7,401 nucleotides of DNA, from the NCBI GenBank assembly GCA_964368605.1, contig CAYJBP010000112.1, forward strand, positions 1 to 7,401, given 5' to 3'. The translations under genes were made by a program, and so were the position numbers. This DNA is from CAYJBP01 sp964368605 (GTDB taxonomy: Bacteria > Bacillota > Dehalobacteriia > UBA4068). Positions 1 to 5,816 of the stretch are shown here, one piece after another. A model generated the notes under the pieces. That model was not told the DNA's origin and did not search any database. It saw nothing but the letters and a program-made list of their open reading frames with translations. Within the stretch, counting starts at the first letter, position 1, and each line of letters opens with the position of its first letter.

Positions 1-2
1 TT

Positions 3-9
3 GGAGAGG
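3..9 (+). promoter_or_regulatory. RBS of eutB
   Basis: The sequence GGAGAGG lies 5 bases before the ATG at 15. It shows that eutB starts inside the window and is complete. Any promoter or leader is upstream and not visible. Confidence 0.8.
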
Positions 10-14
10 TAAAC

Positions 15-1382
15 ATGAAGCTAAAAACGACAGTGCACGGAACATGCTATGAGTTTAAAAATCTCAATGAAGTGCAAGCAAAAGCCAGTGAGCAAAAATC
101 CGGTGATGAGCTTGCCGGCTTGGCAGCCAGATCTAAAGAAGAACGAGCAGCGGCAAAAATTGTCCTGGCAGACACCTTATTATCCGATATCTACAATAAC
201 CCGGCAGTACCTTATGAAGTTGACGATGTAACTCGTGTTATCATCGATCAAGTTAATATCCCTGTATACAATGAAATTAAGGGTTGGACTGTTGGCCAAT
301 TGCGCGACTGGATTTTGGAATACACTTCCACCAGCGAAGATATTCGCAGAGTGGCTACCGGCTTAACTTCCGAAATGGTAGCAGCGGTTGCCAAATTAAT
401 GACCAATATGGACCTTGTTTATGCAGGCCGCAAAATTGTTAATATTACCAGCTGCTGCACAACAATGGGCGTACCCGGCATTGCCATGTGCCGCGCCTTA
501 CCCAATCATCCCACCGATGATGTAGATGGCGTATTTGCTCAGCTTTATGAAGCCTTATCCTATGGTATCGGCGATGCTATGCTCGGTATTAATCCGGTGC
601 AAGATTCTGTGGAATCCACCTATTTTATGCTTAATAAATTATACGAGTTCCGCACCAAGTGGCAAATTCCCACCCAAAACTGCGTGCTTTCGCATATTAC
701 CACCCAAATGGCTGCTTGCCGTAAAGGCGCACCTATCGATATGTTCTTCCAATCTATTGCCGGTACTCAAAAGGCCAATGAATCTTTTGGTATCACCACC
801 GAAATGCTCGACGAAGCCTATGATTTAGGCAAAAAATACTGCATTTCCGGCGCCCAAAACCCCATGTATTTTGAAACAGGCGAAGGTTCGGAATTATCGG
901 CCGATGCTCATATGGGCGTTGATATGTTAACCTTAGAAGCCCGTACCTATGGCTATGGTAAGCGCTATAATCCGTTTACTGCTATGTCGGTTGTAGGCTT
1001 TATTGGCCCGGAATATATTTATGATTCGGTACAACAGTGCCGCGGCGGCCTAGAAGAATACTTCATGGGCAAAATGCATCTTATTCCGATGGGTGTTGAT
1101 GTTTGCTATACCAATCATATGCCGGCATCGCAAAATGATTCCGAAAACTTAGCCATGTTGCTTGGCCTTGGCGGAATGCCCTATTTTGTTACTTCATATC
1201 ATGGCGACGATGTTATGTTAAACTATCAGTTATTAGCCAATACCGATTTCCAATGCGTATTGGAAATGACCAATTTAAGACGCGAGCCTAAATTTGAAGC
1301 TTGGTTGCAAAAAATGAATATTCTCGACGAGAACTACAAATTTACAAGCAGAGCGGGCGATGCCTCGATCTTCTTAAAATAA
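15..1382 (+). CDS. eutB: Ethanolamine ammonia-lyase large (alpha) subunit EutB
   Basis: EutB is the catalytic TIM-barrel subunit of AdoCbl-dependent ethanolamine ammonia-lyase, which splits ethanolamine into acetaldehyde and ammonia inside the Eut microcompartment. At 455 residues it matches the family (453 in E. coli) and aligns from MKLKTT to the C-terminal RAGDASIF without gaps over most of its length. Active-site residues known from E. coli are present: Arg160, Asn193 (GINPV), Glu287 (YFETGEGS), Phe329 (VVGFIGPEY) and Asp362 (MGVDVCYTNH). Two substrate-pocket positions differ: residue 162 is Leu instead of Gln, and residue 392 is Val instead of Met. Gln162 contacts the substrate amino group in E. 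coli, so substrate preference may be altered (inference from remembered structural work). The ATG at 15 has an RBS. The gene is followed 19 bases later by eutC, with which it forms the enzyme. Membership of the EutB family is certain; exact substrate is not. Confidence 0.97.
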   Translation: MKLKTTVHGTCYEFKNLNEVQAKASEQKSGDELAGLAARSKEERAAAKIVLADTLLSDIYNNPAVPYEVDDVTRVIIDQVNIPVYNEIKGWTVGQLRDWILEYTSTSEDIRRVATGLTSEMVAAVAKLMTNMDLVYAGRKIVNITSCCTTMGVPGIAMCRALPNHPTDDVDGVFAQLYEALSYGIGDAMLGINPVQDSVESTYFMLNKLYEFRTKWQIPTQNCVLSHITTQMAACRKGAPIDMFFQSIAGTQKANESFGITTEMLDEAYDLGKKYCISGAQNPMYFETGEGSELSADAHMGVDMLTLEARTYGYGKRYNPFTAMSVVGFIGPEYIYDSVQQCRGGLEEYFMGKMHLIPMGVDVCYTNHMPASQNDSENLAMLLGLGGMPYFVTSYHGDDVMLNYQLLANTDFQCVLEMTNLRREPKFEAWLQKMNILDENYKFTSRAGDASIFLK

Positions 1383-1401
1383 AGGAAAGGGGATATAGAA
1401 T

Positions 1402-2307
1402 ATGAATGAGCAATTATTAAAAGATACTATTCGCGAGCTTGTTAAGCAGGCTCTTCACGATGAAATTACTAGTGCAACCGCCACAGCTCCCGTTGCGGCA
1501 GAGCCAAAAGCAGTTACTAATATTGGCTTAGAAGAAGGCGAAGTAGCCGATGTAACAGCAACACGCATCCAAGATATGTTTTTTGTGCCCAATCCTCATG
1601 ACAGAGAAGGCTATATGAAAATGAAGCAAACCACCCCTGCTCGCTTAGGTATTTGGCATGCAGGTCCGCGCCATATTACTGCCTCCACAGTACGTTTTTG
1701 GGCAGATCATGCCGCAGCACAAAATGCTGTTTGGTCTGATGTTCCGGATGAAGTGGTAAAAGATTTAGGCGCAATACCCTTAAAAACAGTAGCCCTGGAT
1801 AAGGCCGAATACCTTAAAAACCCCAATACCGGCAAACGCCTAGATGCAGAATCGCTTGCCTTAGTTAAGCAAAATGGTAAAAAGGTTAATGTACAAGTTG
1901 TTTTGGCCGATGGTTTAAGTTCCAGAGCCATCGAGCGTAATGCCAAAGATGCCATGGCTGCCCTTAATAAAGGCCTAGATACACTTGGCCTTAGCTACAA
2001 TACCCCGTTTTTTGTTAAAAATGGCCGGGTTGCTATCGGTGACGAAATTGGCGAAATGACCGGCGTAGATGTTATTGTTATGTTAGTTGGCGAGCGCCCC
2101 GGCCTTAACTCTACTGCATCGATGGGTGCTTATATAGTTTATAAGCCAACCATCGGCATTGAAGAATCTAAAAGAACCGTTATCTCGAATATTCATAGTG
2201 TTGGTACTGTTCCGGTAGAAGCCGGTGCGCAAATTGCCGAATTATGCCAATCTATAATCAAGCATAAGATGTCGGGTGTAGATTTAAAGCTTATCGAAAA
2301 TAGTTAA
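1402..2307 (+). CDS. eutC: Ethanolamine ammonia-lyase small (beta) subunit EutC
   Basis: EutC is the small subunit of ethanolamine ammonia-lyase; it helps bind adenosylcobalamin at the interface with EutB. It has 301 residues (295 in E. coli). Residues 1-22 form a probable amphipathic helix (MNEQLLKDTIRELVKQALHD), followed by an Ala/Pro-rich linker to about 37; this resembles the encapsulation peptides that direct cargo into BMCs. The core runs from about residue 52, with landmarks HAGPR (86-90), RFWADHAAAQ (98-107), ADGLSS (169-174), TPFF (201-204), GERPGL (230-235), SNIH (262-265) and PVEAGA (271-276). The motif read as GRAGPR in E. coli has His instead of the first Arg here. The start at 1402 follows AGGAAAGGGG at 1383-1392. 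It is the second gene of the operon, directly after eutB. Confidence 0.96.
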   Translation: MNEQLLKDTIRELVKQALHDEITSATATAPVAAEPKAVTNIGLEEGEVADVTATRIQDMFFVPNPHDREGYMKMKQTTPARLGIWHAGPRHITASTVRFWADHAAAQNAVWSDVPDEVVKDLGAIPLKTVALDKAEYLKNPNTGKRLDAESLALVKQNGKKVNVQVVLADGLSSRAIERNAKDAMAALNKGLDTLGLSYNTPFFVKNGRVAIGDEIGEMTGVDVIVMLVGERPGLNSTASMGAYIVYKPTIGIEESKRTVISNIHSVGTVPVEAGAQIAELCQSIIKHKMSGVDLKLIENS

Positions 2308-2309
2308 TC

Positions 2310-2316
2310 GGGAGGT
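2310..2316 (+). promoter_or_regulatory. RBS of eutL
   Basis: GGGAGGT begins 2 bases after the eutC stop codon and ends 7 bases before the eutL ATG. It is a near-consensus site that fixes the eutL start at 2324. Confidence 0.8.
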
Positions 2317-2323
2317 CAAAAAA

Positions 2324-2983
2324 ATGCGTGGTGACTTAATAGAGGGTAAAGTAGTTTGTACCCAAATTATCCCGAGTGTTAGCGAGGGTATGGCAGCTTC
2401 GATGAAGCTAAAACCTCATCATAAAAGTTTGGGCTTTTTTACAGGCAATATCGACGATGTAACCTTTATTTCCTGCGATGAGGCTACCAAAGGTGCAAAT
2501 GTAGAAATTGTATATGCCGAATGCACTTTTTCGTGCTTAGACGAAAAGTTTACCAGTTTAGGCGGCGAGGCAATTGTTGTTTTTGCAGCCGAAAACCCGG
2601 CAGAAATAGAAAGCGCTATTGAAATTGCTTCGCGTACTATGGAAAGCGGTAATGCTTGCTTTATAAGTGCTAATGATGATGATACTTGCATTTATATGGC
2701 CCATTGCATTTCCGGCGTGGGTACGCATCTTGGTGGCACCGAAGAAGTGCCTGTTGGCACAGCTATGGCCTATTGCATTGCTCCTCCGGTTGAATCCTTT
2801 TACGGAGTAGATGCTGCCTTAAAAGCTGCCGATGTAAAAATTGTACAACAATATTTTCCGCCGCTTAATACCTGCAACTTTGCCGGTGCCTTGATGATTG
2901 GCACTCAATCTGCCTGCAAGGCTGCCTGCAATGCTTTTGCAACTGCTGTTGAGCGTGTGGCCAATAACCCCATAGCTTTATAA
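2324..2983 (+). CDS. eutL: Microcompartment shell protein EutL (tandem BMC domains)
   Basis: EutL is a BMC-T protein: two fused, permuted BMC domains that assemble as trimers in the microcompartment facet, with a gated central pore proposed to pass large molecules or cofactors. The length of 219 residues equals that of E. coli EutL. Recognisable family blocks are DDVTFISCDEATKGANVEIVY (44-64), AENPAEIESAI (89-99), AMAYCIAPPVESFYGVDAALKAADV (147-171) and the C-terminal GTQSACKAACNAFATAVERVANNPI (193-217). The protein has eleven cysteines (12, 51, 67, 71, 111, 122, 128, 151, 184, 198, 202), which seems rich for a shell protein. It sits between the lyase genes and a EutS-like shell gene, in the usual eutB-eutC-eutL order. 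Confidence 0.96.
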   Translation: MRGDLIEGKVVCTQIIPSVSEGMAASMKLKPHHKSLGFFTGNIDDVTFISCDEATKGANVEIVYAECTFSCLDEKFTSLGGEAIVVFAAENPAEIESAIEIASRTMESGNACFISANDDDTCIYMAHCISGVGTHLGGTEEVPVGTAMAYCIAPPVESFYGVDAALKAADVKIVQQYFPPLNTCNFAGALMIGTQSACKAACNAFATAVERVANNPIAL

Positions 2984-3004
2984 GTTTAAAATAGGTGATG
3001 CTCT

Positions 3005-3367
3005 ATGTTGATACAAGGTATGCCTGCACCAAATAGAATTATTCAAGAATCTGTGCCCGGAAAGCAAATTACTTTAATCCATATTATTGCTAATCCGCAA
3101 GCAGATACACTACGCAAAATGGGTTTGCCCAAAGATTTAGAATCAAATAGCATAGCCATGCTCTCGATAACGCCAAGAGATGTTGTTATTATTGCAGCAG
3201 ATGTTGCGGTAGAGGGCGGCGATATTAAGGTTATTACACTTGATCGGTTTTCCGGCTCTTTGATTGTAACAGGCGAGCTATCTGCGGTTGAATCTTCGAT
3301 GCGCTATACGGCTGATTTCTTGCAAAATAAAATGGGCTATCTGGTTGCACCAATTACAATTACATAA
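3005..3367 (+). CDS. eutS: EutS/PduU-family shell protein (first copy)
   Basis: This is a circularly permuted single-domain BMC shell protein of the EutS/PduU family, expected to form hexamers with a small beta-barrel at one face. It has 120 residues. Family landmarks are RIIQESVPGKQITLIHIIANP (12-32), LSITPRDVVIIAADVAVEGGDIK (53-75) and DRFSGSLIVTGELSAVESS (79-97). It differs from the second copy at 6499 by an N-terminal extension (MLIQGMPAP) and by SNSIAML where the family usually has a Gly-containing AIGI segment. The start at 3005 is supported by AGGTGA at 2993-2998; an in-frame ATG at 3020 has no comparable RBS. It lies 21 bases after eutL. The assignment to the EutS/PduU family is firm; which copy deserves the eutS name is not. 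Confidence 0.9.
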   Translation: MLIQGMPAPNRIIQESVPGKQITLIHIIANPQADTLRKMGLPKDLESNSIAMLSITPRDVVIIAADVAVEGGDIKVITLDRFSGSLIVTGELSAVESSMRYTADFLQNKMGYLVAPITIT

Positions 3368-3507
3368 TTTTATGGCTGCTACCTACACTTAATCTTAAAC
3401 AAACAAGCTTATTATGATAAATTAGTAGTAGAACCCTAAGTTGTAAAAAATGATGTTTTTAACCCGTAATGGGAAAAATATAAATAAAAATTGAAGGAGT
3501 GTTTATT
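3368..3507 (+). promoter_or_regulatory. AT-rich gap before eutM, possible internal promoter or mRNA structure
   Basis: This 140-base gap is the longest within the operon and precedes the major shell protein gene. It contains TATAAA at 3479-3484, but only a poor -35 match upstream, so a promoter is only a possibility. A weak hairpin can form: TTTTT (3456-3460), an AA bulge, CCC (3463-3465), loop GTAAT, GGG (3471-3473), AAAAA (3474-3478). It competes with pairing of AAAAA (3446-3450) to the same TTTTT. No terminator with a T-run and no gene was seen. Confidence 0.25.
3493..3499 (+). promoter_or_regulatory. RBS deciding the eutM start
   Basis: GAAGGAG ends 8 bases before the ATG at 3508. An in-frame GTG at 3499 overlaps this RBS and would add only three residues (MFI). 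The ATG gives the typical BMC N-terminus MAGMQALGMIETKG and is chosen as the start. Confidence 0.85.
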
Positions 3508-3795
3508 ATGGCTGGTATGCAAGCATTGGGTATGATAGAAACAAAAGGACTCGTAGGAGCAATTGAGGCAGCAGATGCAATGGTTAAAGCTGCTAATGTT
3601 ACACTTGTTGGTAAAGAACATGTAGGTGGCGGTTTGGTTACCGTTTTGGTACGTGGTGACGTTGGTGCTGTTAAAGCATCGACCGATGCAGGTGCTGCTG
3701 CTGCAGAGCGTGTTGGCGAATTGGTTTCGGTACATGTTATCCCCAGACCACATGCAGAGGTAGAATCGATTTTACCTACTTGCAAAGCAGACTAA
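3508..3795 (+). CDS. eutM: Major hexameric microcompartment shell protein EutM
   Basis: EutM is the main BMC-H building block: a single BMC domain of 95 residues (97 in E. coli) forming flat hexamers that tile the shell facets. It shows the canonical sequence from ALGMIETKGLVGAIEAADAM near the N-terminus, through VGKEHVGGGLVTVLVRGDVGAVKAS, to ERVGELVSVHVIPRPHAEVE near the C-terminus. The ATG at 3508 has a strong RBS 8 bases away. Codons are biased towards GGT, GTT, GCT and CGT, more than in neighbouring genes, as expected for a highly expressed protein. It follows a 140-base gap and is followed by a strong stem-loop, so its expression may be set separately from the flanking genes. Its paralogue is the BMC domain of the gene at 5817. 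Confidence 0.96.
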   Translation: MAGMQALGMIETKGLVGAIEAADAMVKAANVTLVGKEHVGGGLVTVLVRGDVGAVKASTDAGAAAAERVGELVSVHVIPRPHAEVESILPTCKAD

Positions 3796-3810
3796 TAGTG
3801 CCTATCCGAT

Positions 3811-3846
3811 ACCGGAACATCACTGTTTCGACAGTGGTTTTCCGGT
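3811..3846 (+). other. Strong intercistronic stem-loop between eutM and eutT
   Basis: The arms ACCGGAACATCACTGT (3811-3826) and ACAGTGGTTTTCCGGT (3831-3846) pair over 16 positions around a TTCG loop, with one C-T mismatch and one T-G wobble. The tract after the stem is TTTCCGGTAG, not a T-run, so a classical intrinsic terminator is unlikely. A second TTTTCCGG copy (3847-3854 region) offers an alternative right arm. A processing, mRNA-protecting or attenuating element after the abundant eutM message is the likeliest reading. Confidence 0.75.
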
Positions 3847-3860
3847 TTTCCGGTAGATTT

Positions 3861-3868
3861 GAGGTGAA
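3861..3868 (+). promoter_or_regulatory. RBS for the GTG start of eutT
   Basis: GAGGTGAA ends 5 bases before GTG at 3874. No in-frame ATG is available near this point, and the N-terminus VIITEQQ fits the start of EutT homologues, so GTG is taken as the start. Confidence 0.7.
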
Positions 3869-3873
3869 TATAA

Positions 3874-4680
3874 GTGATTATCACCGAGCAACAATTACGC
3901 ATACAACTGAAAAACCATGTATCGGATCATTATATTTTGCCAAAAGATGGCGTATTAACTCCATCGGCGCGTGATTATATCAATCAAAAGCGATTGACCA
4001 TAGTTAAGGCCAAGGAGGATAATGCCAATAATGGCGAGCAGCCGCAAGCCGAGGCAATTAACGGTATGCCACAAGCAAATGCTCAAGATATACAGCAATT
4101 GCCGGTTAAACCAAAATATAAAGATACCGATACAGGAGCTTTTTATTTTCAAAAACCAGAGCATATGACCCAGCTTTCGGGCAATAATTTGGTAGCTAAA
4201 AACCATCCGCGTATTGTGTTTCGCGGCAAAATAGATAGCCTAAATGCCATGATTGTTCTGGCACAAGTATTAATCGCCGAAGAGGGCAAAACCCCACGTA
4301 TTCTTGATGACCTTGATGATATCTCGCGTCAACTTGGAGAAGTGATGCGGGCAGATGTAATGGACGAGCCTTGCGAAGGCAGCCATATTATCGGGCTGGA
4401 TCATGCTCAACTGCGCGATCGCTCTCATCATCCGATGAAATACTTCGAAATTAAGCAATTGTTGATTGCTAACTATTCAATGGGTAAAACCTATGCCTTG
4501 CTCAATCAAATTAGAGCAGGTATACGTGAGGCCGAGGTGATGGCTGTTTCGGCTTTTCAGGTTGCTAATCAGCATCTGCGTCCCGATATTATTCAGCATT
4601 TAAACCGCTTATCAAGTGCATTACATATTATGTCTTGCATGTACTTAGCGGGCATGTATGATGAAAAATCAAAAAAATAA
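3874..4680 (+). CDS. eutT: EutT corrinoid adenosyltransferase, metal-motif-free type
   Basis: EutT transfers the adenosyl group of ATP to reduced cobalamin, making the coenzyme of EutBC. The 268-residue protein begins with a short module (2-46) containing ITEQQL and LTPSARDYI, then a variable, Gln/Asn-rich linker (about 47-80), then the catalytic domain. Landmarks are KPEHMTQLSGNNLVAKNHPRI (94-114), LGEVMRADVMDEP (154-166), the RSHHPMKYFE segment (183-192), LLNQIRAGIREAEVMA (209-224) and LRPDIIQHLNRLSSALHIM (235-253). The HX11CCX2C metal-binding motif of Salmonella EutT is absent; the corresponding region reads KYKDTDTGAFYFQK. Metal-independent EutT enzymes lacking this motif are described in Listeria and other Firmicutes. 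The gene is bracketed by strong hairpins on both sides. Confidence 0.93.
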   Translation: MIITEQQLRIQLKNHVSDHYILPKDGVLTPSARDYINQKRLTIVKAKEDNANNGEQPQAEAINGMPQANAQDIQQLPVKPKYKDTDTGAFYFQKPEHMTQLSGNNLVAKNHPRIVFRGKIDSLNAMIVLAQVLIAEEGKTPRILDDLDDISRQLGEVMRADVMDEPCEGSHIIGLDHAQLRDRSHHPMKYFEIKQLLIANYSMGKTYALLNQIRAGIREAEVMAVSAFQVANQHLRPDIIQHLNRLSSALHIMSCMYLAGMYDEKSKK

Positions 4681-4693
4681 ACTAATCTGATTT

Positions 4694-4764
4694 GCGCTAT
4701 ATCGGCGGGGATAGCCTCGCCGATATATAAATACCCGGCCTAAATTAATAGCCTCGGCTAGCGC
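4694..4764 (+). other. Two-hairpin RNA element before the 4779 gene
   Basis: The main hairpin pairs 4698-4710 with 4715-4727 (13 base pairs, one G-T wobble, loop ATAG). A small hairpin pairs TAGC (4749-4752) with GCTA (4757-4760) around CTCG. GCGCTA (4694-4699) is the exact complement of TAGCGC (4759-4764), so an outer stem could enclose the region, competing at its edges with both hairpins. A direct repeat ATAGCCTCG occurs at 4711-4719 and 4748-4756. There is no T-run for termination. The outer stem ends 2 bases before the RBS AAGGAG (4767-4772), so an effect on translation is possible. Confidence 0.6.
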
Positions 4765-4778
4765 ATAAGGAGTAAAAT

Positions 4779-5465
4779 ATGCAATACGATGCACTTGTTG
4801 ATTTAATTACTGCCGATATACTTAAGGCGCTAGAAGCAAAAGCCTCGCTAACAGACATTGCCATTCCTAATATGCCTGCTGTTTTGATTGCAGCCGACAA
4901 TATTGCTGATGGCAGTGCTTTTGCTATTGATGCTAAAAAACTTGCTTTGCCCTGCCGAGCAACATATGCCTCGGATATGGGCAATTATGAATTAAGCCAA
5001 TATGCGGCGCTTATCTTGGATAATCTTTCTATTGCTTCGCTGGTAAAACTGGCTACAGGATGTTGTGATACTCCGTTTACCGATTTGGTGCAGCGGGCAA
5101 TATTATCCGGCATGCAAGTTATAGTGCCTAAGCAGGCTGTGGCTTTATTTAGCTATCATCAAACCGCTGCTCGCAATTATTATGCCATGTTAACTGATAA
5201 ATTAGAGTTCCTTTGCCAATCAGGATTAACTATTTGCGAGGAACAAGAATTAGCTGATTTAATATCTAATTTGGCTAATCATAATATGGCCAAAGAGCAA
5301 AAAGAAGTAGCAATAAAGGCAGAGCACCGTTTAATAACGGAGCAATATATTAAAACAATAGCTGCAAATGGGGCAACATGCCTTATCGTAAACAGTAAAA
5401 ATATTATTACGGCTTTAAGCCGTGATTGCGCTAAAGAATTAGGCATATCATTACGGTATGAGTAA
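4779..5465 (+). CDS. Conserved eut-operon protein of unknown function
   Basis: This 228-residue protein resembles the uncharacterised proteins found beside eutT and eutN in Firmicutes eut operons (I believe the family known as eut_hyp, TIGR02536). No enzyme is recognised. Residues 28-120 look like an alpha/beta fold with alternating hydrophobic strands (PAVLIAADN, YAALILDNLS, GMQVIVPK), reminiscent of a nucleotide- or flavin-binding layout, but no diagnostic motif is seen. A charged helix (about 165-184) leads to a C-terminal module (185-228, LITEQYIK and ALSRDCAKELGI) similar to the N-terminus of EutT and of EutQ. There is no signal peptide or membrane segment. The ATG has AAGGAG 6 bases upstream, and the stop overlaps the RBS of eutN, so the two are probably translationally coupled. 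A structural or assembly role in the compartment is a guess from context. Confidence 0.8.
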   Translation: MQYDALVDLITADILKALEAKASLTDIAIPNMPAVLIAADNIADGSAFAIDAKKLALPCRATYASDMGNYELSQYAALILDNLSIASLVKLATGCCDTPFTDLVQRAILSGMQVIVPKQAVALFSYHQTAARNYYAMLTDKLEFLCQSGLTICEEQELADLISNLANHNMAKEQKEVAIKAEHRLITEQYIKTIAANGATCLIVNSKNIITALSRDCAKELGISLRYE

Positions 5466-5472
5466 GGGGGGG
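5464..5472 (+). promoter_or_regulatory. RBS of eutN overlapping the upstream stop
   Basis: AAGGGGGGG overlaps the last two bases of the preceding TAA and ends 4 bases before the eutN ATG. This tight arrangement suggests translational coupling. Confidence 0.7.
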
Positions 5473-5476
5473 CATT

Positions 5477-5746
5477 ATGCGAGTAGGTAAAGTTATAGGG
5501 ACATTATGGGCAACAAGAAAAGACGAAAGACTTTCGGGAATGAAGCTGCTTTGTGTTTTGCCGCTAAATATTTGCACAGGTGTAAATAGTGACGAACCGC
5601 TTATTGCCGTAGATAGTGTTGGCGCAGGCGTTGGCGACACTGTTTTGCTGGTTGGCGGCAGCTCGGCACGCAGTGCAACCGGCGATAGCAATGCGCCGGT
5701 GGATGCTACAATTGTTGGCATAGTTGATGCACATGAAATTCAGTAG
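5477..5746 (+). CDS. eutN: Microcompartment vertex protein EutN
   Basis: EutN belongs to the BMC-P (EutN/CcmL) family, whose pentamers cap the vertices of the polyhedral shell. The 89-residue product (95 in E. coli) has the family pattern: MRVGKVIGTLWATRKDERLSG at the start, KLLCVLPLN, a central AVDSVGAGVGDTVLLVGGSSAR and the closing PVDATIVGIVD. The glycine-rich GAGxGD turn and the GSSAR motif are diagnostic. It begins 11 bases after the stop of the unknown protein gene and is followed by 70 bases before the next shell gene. Since only few vertices exist per shell, low abundance relative to EutM is expected. No unusual features are visible. Confidence 0.95.
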   Translation: MRVGKVIGTLWATRKDERLSGMKLLCVLPLNICTGVNSDEPLIAVDSVGAGVGDTVLLVGGSSARSATGDSNAPVDATIVGIVDAHEIQ

Positions 5747-5816
5747 GGTAGTAATTACAAAAGAGTAAATGCGCATATTTTGTGATATTTCATGTTGAGT
5801 TAAAGGATGTGACCGT

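Noticed and set aside
1..14. Cobalamin riboswitch or ANTAR-target leader before eutB
   Set aside because: Only an RBS is visible in the 14 bases before eutB, and no B12-box-like element was noticed elsewhere in the window.
3499..3507. GTG start for eutM at 3499
   Set aside because: It overlaps the RBS GAAGGAG; the ATG at 3508 gives ideal spacing and the expected N-terminus.
3436..3785. Two minus-strand open frames opposite eutM
   Set aside because: They mirror the highly biased codons of eutM and show low-complexity products (Thr/Ala or Cys/Asn/Ser rich).
3811..3856. Intrinsic transcription terminator after eutM
   Set aside because: The stem is strong, but it is followed by TTTCCGG rather than a T-run, and co-directional eut genes continue downstream.
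3780..3974. 64-residue + strand frame across the eutM-eutT junction
   Set aside because: It overlaps both genes and the stem-loop, and its product resembles nothing known.
5769..5776. Palindrome ATGCGCAT as an operator upstream of the 5817 gene
   Set aside because: It is only 8 bases long, with no second copy or recognisable promoter near it; chance is a sufficient explanation.
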